From NCBI GenBank assembly GCA_003163855.1, contig PLRJ01000193.1, positions 17,839 to 62,754 of the forward strand: a stretch of DNA of 44,916 nt, written 5' to 3'. The notes under the pieces are model-generated. The model was not told the origin of the DNA. It saw nothing but the letters and a program-made list of their open reading frames with translations, and did no database searches. The translations under genes were made by a program, and so were the position numbers. This document shows, piece by piece, positions 16,787-25,500 of this stretch. The DNA is from Bryobacterales bacterium (GTDB taxonomy: Bacteria; Acidobacteriota; Terriglobia; Bryobacterales; Bryobacteraceae). Each line of letters begins with the position of its first letter. Within the stretch, counting starts at the first letter, position 1.

Positions 16787-18523
16787 ATGCGGACCAGAGT
16801 CATCGTCGCGGCGTCGCTGTTCGTGGCTCTCTTGCTTTCGATAATCTTTGCCTGGAGCACACGCGATGCGATGTCGCATCTGGGATTTCTGAAAGGACAG
16901 CAAGCGACCGTGGTGGACCTCACGCCATGGCAGACCGCGCAAAGCCTGGCTGCGCTTGCGGTAACCGCCGAGGAAGAGCAGTTCGCGCATGAGGCGGAGC
17001 GACTCGCCGATCACGAAGTAGACCAGGCCTTTACAACGGCGCTTCAGCGGGCGGACACGCCGCTCCATCCCAAGACTGGCAGCGCCATAAAACTGGCGAA
17101 GCGAGTTGATGATCTGCAAAGCGCCATTAAAGCGGACCAGCAGCATATCCAGGATCTTTCCAAGGCGGGCGTTGTTGCGACGGCTGATAATCCCGACAGC
17201 GACCTCGATATCGCCAAAGCGCAACTGGGACTTGATTCCGACGAACTGGCTGACGCACAGCAGGATCTGGCGCGGGCCGAAGGCGATCAGCGCGTCGAAA
17301 TCAATCAGGAACTGGCGGCCCATCGAGCGTTGATGGCCAAAGTGAATGCACAGGCGGCGCAGCGCAGCCAAGCCGATATCGCCACCGTTCATGTTTATGG
17401 CAGCGTGGCGCGGCGCATCAAGGCGTACTTCGACCAGCTTTCACGCTTGACCTTGCTGGAGCAGGCCAGACAACAGGCACAGGCCGATGCCAGGAAGCTG
17501 ACCGGCGAACACGATGCCGTGGAGGGCAAAGCAGTGGCGGCGGGCGGTAGTGACAGCTCGTCGCGGCTGGCGGCGTTGAAGAGCAGGAGCGCGCGCAGCC
17601 AGTTGCTCAGCATTTACGACGACCGCATTCAGACGGAGCAGCAACTGGCGAGCGTCTATAGCAAGTGGGCGGCGCAGGTCGAAGTGCAGCATCGCATTGT
17701 GCTGCACCTGCTGCTGGTGTCGGGCGCGCTGATTGCGCTGGTGCTGCTGCTGTTATTGCTGGCGGATTCGCTGCTGAACCACTTGCTTGAGCGTCCGGGA
17801 CTCGACTGGCGGCGCCTGCAAACCTTGAAGTCGATTTTCAAAGTGGGTATTCAACTGGCTGGGCTTCTGGTCATTCTGCTGATGGTCTTCGGCGTGCCCA
17901 GTCAGACGCCGGCGATCATCGGGTTGGCTACCGCGGGCCTGACGGTTGTGCTGCAGGACTTTATTGTGGCGTTTTTCGGCTGGTTCGTGCTGATGGGGAA
18001 GAACGGCCTCAGCGTGGGCGACTGGGTGGAAATCAACGGCACCGGCGGCGAGGTGGCGGAGATCGGGCTGTTTCGCACGGCGCTGTTTGAGACGGGTAAT
18101 TGGACGGACAATGGCCATCCGACTGGCCGGCGGGTTACGTTCACCAACAGTTTTGCTATTCGCGGACAGTATTTCAATTTTTCGACTTCGGGCCAGTGGC
18201 TTTGGGATGAGATCACGCTGAGCATTCCGTCTTCAGAAGATACGTACCTGATGGTGGAGGCCATACGCTTCGCGGTTCTGCAGGAGACGGAGGCGGAGGC
18301 GAAGTTAGCGGAAGAGGAGTGGAAGCGGGCGACGCGGGAATCGCTCGGGAAGTTTTCGGCGGTTCCAGCGGTGGATTTGCGGCCTTCGGCGGGAGGGATT
18401 GATGTGGTGGTGCGGTATGTGACGAAGGCGAAGGACCGGTTTGAGTTGCGGAATCGGATTTACCAGCGGTTGTTGCATGTGATGAATAAGGCTCCGCGGG
18501 CGGAGTTGGAGTCTAAACCGTAG
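16787..18523 (+). CDS. MscS-family mechanosensitive channel with long extracytoplasmic coil
   Basis: The protein has 578 residues from the ATG at 16787; a TTG at 16766 would add seven. An N-terminal helix (RTRVIVAASLFVALLLSII) anchors a large Ala/Gln/Asp-rich, heptad-like region at about 40-290, predicted to be coiled coil in the periplasm. Membrane helices follow near 300-325 and 350-370. The pore helix and MscS core are GLATAGLTVVLQDFIVAFFG, and then the beta domain has GLSVGDWVEINGTGGEVAEIG. These channels release solutes on hypo-osmotic shock. The periplasmic part resembles the sensor or gating regions of large MscK/MscM-type members but I cannot assign it. The final codons overlap a convergent toxin remnant. 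Confidence 0.92.
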   Translation: MRTRVIVAASLFVALLLSIIFAWSTRDAMSHLGFLKGQQATVVDLTPWQTAQSLAALAVTAEEEQFAHEAERLADHEVDQAFTTALQRADTPLHPKTGSAIKLAKRVDDLQSAIKADQQHIQDLSKAGVVATADNPDSDLDIAKAQLGLDSDELADAQQDLARAEGDQRVEINQELAAHRALMAKVNAQAAQRSQADIATVHVYGSVARRIKAYFDQLSRLTLLEQARQQAQADARKLTGEHDAVEGKAVAAGGSDSSSRLAALKSRSARSQLLSIYDDRIQTEQQLASVYSKWAAQVEVQHRIVLHLLLVSGALIALVLLLLLLADSLLNHLLERPGLDWRRLQTLKSIFKVGIQLAGLLVILLMVFGVPSQTPAIIGLATAGLTVVLQDFIVAFFGWFVLMGKNGLSVGDWVEINGTGGEVAEIGLFRTALFETGNWTDNGHPTGRRVTFTNSFAIRGQYFNFSTSGQWLWDEITLSIPSSEDTYLMVEAIRFAVLQETEAEAKLAEEEWKRATRESLGKFSAVPAVDLRPSAGGIDVVVRYVTKAKDRFELRNRIYQRLLHVMNKAPRAELESKP

Positions 18524-18594
18524 CCGGATTCAAGACGGTAATGCCGGGATAACCCTTGCAGCAGTATATTGCTATCGAAGAGGCAGGACTCCAC
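18460..18594 (-). pseudogene. Start of a PIN-domain (VapC-like) toxin, truncated
   Basis: Directly after the antitoxin stop, a GTG opens a 44-codon frame whose first residues read VESCLFDSNILLQGLSRHY. This matches the opening strand of PIN ribonucleases (LFDTNILLR), including the first catalytic Asp. A PIN toxin needs about 130 residues. Here the frame runs into the antisense of the MscS 3' end and stops, so the rest of the gene is missing. It was probably removed by a deletion that joined it to the MscS gene. Only about 15 codons support the call. Confidence 0.5.
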
Positions 18595-18873
18595 TTACAG
18601 GCCGCGGTCTTCGTAGGTCGATCGGCGGTCGATGGCCTCATCGGTCAGGACAATGGTATTGCCAGCGTGGCCTTCGAGAAACTTTCGCAAGTGCGCCCGC
18701 CGCTCCTCGAAGGTAAGCTCGACCGCAGGGCGGAACACTTCAGCGGCCGAGTGGGCCATCGCTTCCCTACGCAGGACGTTTTCAACATAGTGGGATATAT
18801 CGATGCCTTGCGCTTGTGCCTGAGCGAGCAGGCCAGCTTCTACGTCGGGTGGCACTTCAAGGGTCAGCGTCAT
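18595..18873 (-). CDS. Antitoxin-like protein (VapB type), orphaned
   Basis: The product has 92 residues. The N-terminus (MTLTLEVPPDVEAGLLAQAQ, then GIDISHYVENVL) resembles ribbon-helix-helix DNA-binding antitoxins, and the C-terminus (IVLTDEAIDRRSTYEDRG) resembles the toxin-neutralising tail often found in front of PIN toxins. The following frame starts as a PIN toxin but is broken, so the protein no longer has its partner next door. Family knowledge would have it bind its own promoter together with the toxin. It may be neutral debris or may still counter a toxin encoded elsewhere. Confidence 0.7.
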   Translation of the reverse strand: MTLTLEVPPDVEAGLLAQAQAQGIDISHYVENVLRREAMAHSAAEVFRPAVELTFEERRAHLRKFLEGHAGNTIVLTDEAIDRRSTYEDRGL

Positions 18874-18928
18874 AAGAAATTGCTACCGCTATTGTCGCAG
18901 GGGCATTGGCGCGCCGTCTGTGACTGAA

Positions 18929-19363
18929 TTATTGGTCTTCCGTATAAAGCAGACCATAAAGCAGACAGCATATCGTCGGGACCGCTGCCAGCATAACCAC
19001 CAACATCAATGTGTCGTACAAGAGTGGATTGTAAGCATATTCAATCTGAAAGAGCGGAATCGCTGCCACCACTCCCACCGCACAGGCGAGCCCAGCCCAT
19101 TTGTAATAGCGCCCAGCCTTAAACTTTGGCGTCGAGGAAGCTGGCTCGCTCGAGGGGGCAGCGCTTCCTTCGGCAATCGTCGCCGCTCGCGCGCTTGGTT
19201 GCTCCGGTACGGTGGACTGCCGCACCTTCGGGGCAACGTACCGTATTGCGTCGATCAACCCGAGCACCTCAGCCATGTCCCTTGGCCGGTTTTCGCGGTC
19301 CTTCGCAAGCAACCGCATCACCAGCGCGTCAAGCCCATGTCCCGGTTTATAAGCGCAAAATCC
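18929..19363 (-). pseudogene. C-terminal fragment of a Ser/Thr protein kinase with membrane helices
   Basis: The open frame after a TGA at 19364-19366 begins GLDALVMRLLAKDRENRPRD, followed by MAEVLGLIDAI. This is the last helix region of a Hanks-type kinase C-lobe (xLLAKDPxxRP). It is followed by a Pro/Ala/Ser linker and two hydrophobic segments (WAGLACAVGVVAAIPLF and DTLMLVVMLAAVPTICCLLYG). The ATP site, catalytic loop and activation loop are absent, and no upstream frame restores them. It therefore appears to be the 3' end of a deleted receptor-like kinase. A short protein from the GTG at 19321 (130 residues) could still be made. Confidence 0.65.
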
Positions 19364-19498
19364 TCACCTAGTTGAGCAAGCTTCCTCCATCTTCCCCGAG
19401 CCCGCCAAAATCCCTCACATTTCGCATTCAAAGTCGATGGGAAGCGGGATGAAATCACGCTGTTAAACCCGTCTTCAGCGGCCGCACGCGCGGCGCAA

Positions 19499-19530
19499 GG
19501 TGAGCTCAAGGCGCCGGCCAAGAGCTCACC
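19499..19530 (-). terminator. Perfect hairpin just after the giant gene
   Basis: GGTGAGCTC and GAGCTCACC form a perfect nine-base stem with a 14-base loop. The hairpin begins eight bases after the stop codon of the 2729-residue gene on the minus strand. There is no good T-run after it, so it is a terminator or 3'-end stabiliser candidate rather than a textbook terminator. Confidence 0.5.
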
Positions 19531-19537
19531 GTTGCTT

Positions 19538-22500
19538 CTAGTTCACGACAATGACCTGTCCTACGGCCGGAGCCGCGGCATAGGTGCTGTTGCCTGCCTG
19601 AGTGGCAATCACTCCGCAATTCCCCTGATTCAGGAATGTCACCACATTGCCCGAAATGCTGCAATTGCCGTTCTGGACTATGACAAAGCTGACGGGTAAA
19701 CCGGAACTCGCCGTAGCGCTTACGGTAAGGCTCTTACCCACCGTCTGGGCCGCAATCGGGTTGAACGTGATGGTCTGCGATTTGAGAGCCGCGGCGTTGA
19801 CGGTGAAGCTCTGCGAGACGGAGGTTGCCGCCGCGTAAGTGCTGTTACCGGCTTGCGATGCGGTGATGGTGCAGGTGCCGGCGGTCACGAAGGTCGCGGT
19901 GCTTCCAGAAACCGTGCAGATGCCGGTGGTGGAAGAGACGTAGCTAACAGCCAGGCCGGAACTCGCGGTGGCGCCCAGAGTCAGTGGCGTCCCCACGGTC
20001 TGCGCGGCGATGGTGCCGAAGGTAATGGTCTGCGTGAGCTGGGGAACGGTCAGTGTGAACGTGCCAGCTTGTGTTGTACCGATGGTGATTGGAATTGTGT
20101 AAGTGCCGGGCAGGACCGACGTGCTTACGTAGACGCCCAGCGTGGCGCTGTTGCTGGTGACGTAGAAGAACTCGAAATTCAGCGATCCGCTGCTGCCGCC
20201 CAGATTGACCAGGCAACCCGCGACATTGACACACGACACGCCGCCTAAACCTAAGTTGCTGGGCGCGCTGCTTGCGCCCGCGATAGAGGCCGTAAAGGCG
20301 TTGTAATTACCCTGCGCCAAAGTGGCCGCCGGCACGGTTACGCTGACGAGAGTGGCGGCATTAACCGTGAAGCTCTGGGAAACGGAGGTTGCCGCCGCGT
20401 AAGTGCTGTTACCCGCCTGCGAAGCCGTGATGGTGCAGGTGCCGGCAGCCACGAAGGAGGCGGTGCTGCCTGATACCGTGCAGATGCCGGTGGTGGAGGA
20501 AGCGTAGCTAACGGCCAGACCCGAACTCGCGGTGGCGCCAAGAGTCAGTGGTGTACCCACCGTCTGGGCAGCGATGCTGCCGAACGTGATGGTCTGCGAT
20601 TGGAGAGCCGCCGCGTTGACGGTGAAGCTCTGCGAGACCGGTGTGGCCGCCGCGTAAGTGCTGTTACCAGCCTGCGAGGCGGCGATGGTGCAGGTGCCAG
20701 CCGCCACGAAGGAGGCGGTGCTGCCCGATACCGTGCAGATGCCGGTGGTGGAGGAAGCGTAGCTAACGGCCAGACCCGAACTCGCGGTGGCGCCCAGAGT
20801 CAGTGGTGTACCCACGGTTTGCGCGGCGATTGTGCCGAAGGTGATGGTCTGTGACTGGCCATTCACTGTGAAGCTCTGGGAGACGGATGTTGCCGCGTAG
20901 GTGCTGTTACCGGCTTGCGAAGCGGTGATGGTGCAGGTGCCGGCCGCGGCGAAGGTCGCGGTGGTTCCCGATACCGAGCAGACGCTGGCGGTGGTGGAGG
21001 CGAAGGTGACAGCCAAGCCAGAACTCGCGGTGGCGCTTAGAGTGAGCGGCGTACCGACGGTCTGGGAAGCGATGGTCCCGAAGGTGATGGTCTGCGTTTT
21101 CAGAGACCCGGCATTGACGGTAAAACTCTGAGAGACGGACGTGGCCGCCGAGTAGACGTTATTTCCAGCCTGTGAAGCCGTGATGGTGCAGGTGCCGGCG
21201 GCCAAGAAAGTCGCCGTGCTGCCGGATACGGTACAGATGCCGGTGGTGGACGAGGTGTAGCTAACGGCCAAACCGGAACTGGCGGTCGCGTTCAGTGTCA
21301 GCGGTGTGCCCACTGTCTGGGTAGCGATAGTGCCGAAGGTGATGGTTTGGGCGGTGGGATTGTTCACGACAACAATCTGTCCCACCTGAGGTGCCGCCGC
21401 ATAGGCGCTGTTGCCGGCCTGGTTTGCCAGTACGCCGCAGTTGCCGACATTCAGGAACGTCACGACGTTACCCGAGACGCTGCAATTGCCATTCGGAACG
21501 ACGCTGAACGTGACCGGCAGACCGGAGCTGGCGGTGGCGCTTACGGTCAGGGTGCCCCCGACGATCTGGGACGGAATTGGGCCGAAGGTGATGGTCTGCG
21601 CCGCTTGAGTGGATGCACCGGAAAGCGTAACCGCCAGAACCGTTACATTGCGCAGGTTAGGCAAGGTGAAGCTCTTCACCGTCTTGGCGCTGTTCAGAGC
21701 GAAGGAATAGGCATACAAGTTGAAGGTCTGCCCCGTCGATTGCGCCCCGCTCGGCGTCACACGGTAAGCCATGGCCGATGCCACGGTTTCGCCGGTGTAG
21801 TTTTGCGGCGATCCCCAGTCGCTCATGCTCTGGGTGAAAGTGGAGGTTGTGCCGTCAGTATAGGTGACGGTAAATGTCTGTGAGGTCTGGTTGCCGTAGA
21901 TGGCCGTACCTAAGAAGTTGAGAGTTGAGTAGCTTCCGGCGGGCAACGTAATGGTGGTAGAGGTCGCCGCGTTTGCCGACCCGGCCGTTCCGAAGACGTA
22001 TGGGATGCCCTGGAAGGTCAGTCCCGTGCCCAGCAGGTTGGCTGAGTAAGCGTAGTCGGAGGTGTCGAGGCCGCCATTGGTGACGGCGCTGCCGTTATTG
22101 AAGATGCCGTACAGTGTGGCTGCCGAACCAAGGCTCACCGTCGTTGTGGCGGGGGCGCTGGTACCGCTTTGCACGGTGAAACTCTGGGTGACGGGCGTCG
22201 CCGCTGCGTACATGGAGTTGCCCGCTTGCGAGGCCGTGATGCTGCACGTGCCGGCGGCCGCAAGCGTTGCCGTGCTGCCCGAAACCGAGCAGACGCTGGT
22301 TGTGGTCGAAGCGTAGCTGACCGCCAGCGTCGAACTGGATGTCGCGGTTAGAGCCAGCGTCGTGCCTGCCTGCTGCGCGCTGATCGGGTTGAAGGTGATG
22401 ACCTGGCCTTCTCCGTTCACCGAGAAGGTTTGGGTGACGGGTGTGGCTGCAGAATAGCCGCTGCCGCCCGCCTGCGAGGCCGTTATACTGCATGTGCCGG

Positions 22501-25500
22501 AGGTGAGGAATGTCGCTGTCGTACCCGAGACCGTGCAAACCGCTGTGCTGTTTGAAACGTAGCTGACCGGCAGTTTGGAAGTCGCCGACGCACTCAAGGT
22601 GAGCGGTGTTCCCACTTGCTGGGCGGCGATGGCGCCGAAGCTGATGGTCTGGGTTTGCGGCGCTGTCACCGTGATAGCCTGCGTCACTGGAGTCGCCGCC
22701 GCATACGTGCTGTTACCCGCTTGCGCGGCCGTGATGCTGCAAGTGCCGGCGCCCACGAATGTGACTGTGCCACTCGACAACGTGCAGACGCTGGCGGCTG
22801 AAGTCGTGGTATACGTGATCGGCAAGTTTGAAGTTACCGTCGCCGTAAGTGTCAGCGATGTGCCCGCTGTCTGTGCCGCTATTGCGCCGAAGGTAATGGT
22901 CTGCGCTTGCAGCACCGCAACGTTTTGCGTCACCGGGGTTGCCGCCGCATAGCTGCCGTTGCCGCCCTGCGACGCGACGATCGTACAAGTTCCCGCTGCC
23001 GCAAAGGTGGCGGTTGAACCAGTAACCGAGCAAACCGAACTTGGCGAAGCGGCATAGCTGACCGGTAAGTTTGAACTGGCCGAGGCTGTGAGTGTCAGCG
23101 TTGCGCCCACGGTCTGCGCCGGGATTGTGCCAAAGGTAATGGTCTGCGGGCCGGCGTTAACCGTGAAGCTCTGCGTCACCGGAGTCGCCGCCGCGTACTG
23201 GCTGTTGCCCGGTTGCGATGCCGTAATACTGCACGTGCCCGCCGCTACAAATGTCGCCGTCGTGCCCGAAACTGAACAAACCGAAGGTGTCGTTGAGGCG
23301 AAGCTGACCGTCAGACCAGTGGCCGTACCGCTTGCGTTAACGGACGTGGCGCTCAAGGTTAGCGGCGTCCCTACAGTCTGGGTGGCGATCGTATTGAAGG
23401 TGATCGTCTGCGGATAGCCGGTTGCATTCACCGTGAAGGTCTGTGTAACCGGGGTTGCTGCCGCGTAACCACTGCCGCCTGCCTGTGAAGCCGTGATGCT
23501 GCAAGTGCCCCCGGCAATAAATTGCGCAGTGGTTCCTGAGACCGTACAGATGCTGGTTGAGTTGGAAACGAAGCTGACCGTTAAGCCCGAGGTCGCCGTC
23601 GCTGACAGCGTCAGCGGTGTTCCCACATACTGAGCCGCCGGTTGCGTGAAACTAATCGACTGCGATTTCAGCGCCGCAGACACCGTAAAGCTTTGCGTAA
23701 CCGGGGTTGCCGCTAAGTAACCGTTGCCGGCCACTTGCGAAGCCGTGATGCTACATGTTCCGGTGCCGGTAAATGTCGCGGTTGAGCCCGAAACACTGCA
23801 AACCGAGCTCGGTGAAGCCGCAAAGGTGATCGGTGTGACCGTATTGGTAGACGTGGCGGTTAGCGTGAGTGGCGTACCGTCATTCTGAGCCGCGATTGGC
23901 CCGAAGGTGATCGTCGACGCCACCGGAGCGGCATTTACCGTGAAAGTCTGCGGAACCGGCGTCGCCGCCGCGTACTGATTGTTGCCCGCTTGCGAAGCAG
24001 TGATGGTGCAGCTTCCAGCCGTGTTCAGTGTCAAAGTTGTGCCGCTGACCGAACAAACCGATTGCGTGGAAGACGCGAAGCTGACCGCGAGCTTTGAGGT
24101 GGACGTAGCGCTGAGCGTAATCGAAGTGCCCGCGGTTTGCGTGGCAATGGTCGGGAACGTAATCGTCTGCGTCTGGCCCTTTACGTTGATGGTCAAGGGC
24201 ACGGTCGGCGCAGCCGCGTACTGGCTGTTGCCGGCTTGCGAGGCATTAATCGTACAGGTCCCGATGGCGATAAACGTTGCCGTGGTTCCTGAAACCGTAC
24301 AAGTGCCGGTTGTTGCGGAGGCGAAGCTGACCGGTAGTCCGGAAGACGCCGTCGCGGTTAAGGCTAATGTCGATCCAACGGTTTCATCTGCGTTTGACGA
24401 AGTAAAAGTGATGGTCTGTGGCGGAAGGGCCGAGTTAATGACAACAATCTGTCCCTGCGAAGCCGGCCCGTACGTGCCGTTGCCTGCCTGGCTCGCGATG
24501 ATGCCGCAATTACCGGCAGCCAGGAACTTGATCGTGGCGCCGTTGGTGCCCGAACTGCTGCAATTGCCGTTAGGCACAACGCTGAAGGTAACTGGTGTCA
24601 AACCGGCGCTCGACGTAGCCACGGCCGTTACCGTCGCTCCGATGTACTGATTGGGAATCGTGTTGAAGGTAATGGTCTGGCTCTGGGAAGCTCCCGAAAT
24701 CACCAGGTTTACCAGCGCTATCTGACTGGTGCCGCCCGCCGTCCCTGTAATGGTCAGCGAATAAGTGCCCCCCAGAGCCGTTGACGGCACTGTCAGGAGA
24801 AGCGACGCGCTGCCTGAACTGGTCTGGAATGTGCCGGTCACTCCCGTCGGCAGCCCGGAGACAGAAAGCGTTACCGATCCGGTGTAGCCGTTGGTGTCCG
24901 AAACCTGCACCGGGACTGTGCCGCTCGTGCCTGGCGTCACCGAAATGGAAGACGGAGCTGAAAGCGTGAACGACGCGGTGGTGCCAAAGGTGTAATTGGC
25001 CGAACTCGAAATCGCTCCCGACCCACTCGTAGACACGATGGAAAAGTTGTATTCGGTGCCTGCGGTCAATCCCGTCAGCGTCACCGATTGCGTGCTGCCT
25101 GGCGCCACCGACGTCGATTGCGATCCATAGGCAGTAGTCGTTCCGTAATTCACCACGGAAGTGGCTGTGGGGTCGTCGATGCTCCAGGTGATAGTTGCCG
25201 ATGTTCCGCTGGGGGTCACCGTTACATTCGAGATGCCCGGCGCGCTCCATGTCAGTGTGGTCATCGAAAACGGCGGCAGCGTCATGCCCGCGGCGGCGCT
25301 GAAATTCGAAAGTGTGCTGGTAACAGGTGCGAAGGTAGCGGCGGTTTCGTTCGTATCCGTAATATTCGCCGACGTCAACTGAGTCATCTGCACCGTGCCG
25401 CCCGGAACGTTGGCGCCGGCAAAGTTCACCTGTTCGCTGGCGCTGCGATTCGTGTTGATGATGATCAGCGAATAGTTATCGCCGCTGTTGTAGGCAAATG

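Noticed and set aside
16658-17392. Minus-strand frame across the S55/MscS junction
   Set aside because: It is antisense to two recognisable genes and shows no family pattern.
19541-24690. Regularly spaced repeats that might suggest a CRISPR array
   Set aside because: The period is about 250 bases, it lies in one open frame, and there are no short repeats with unique spacers.
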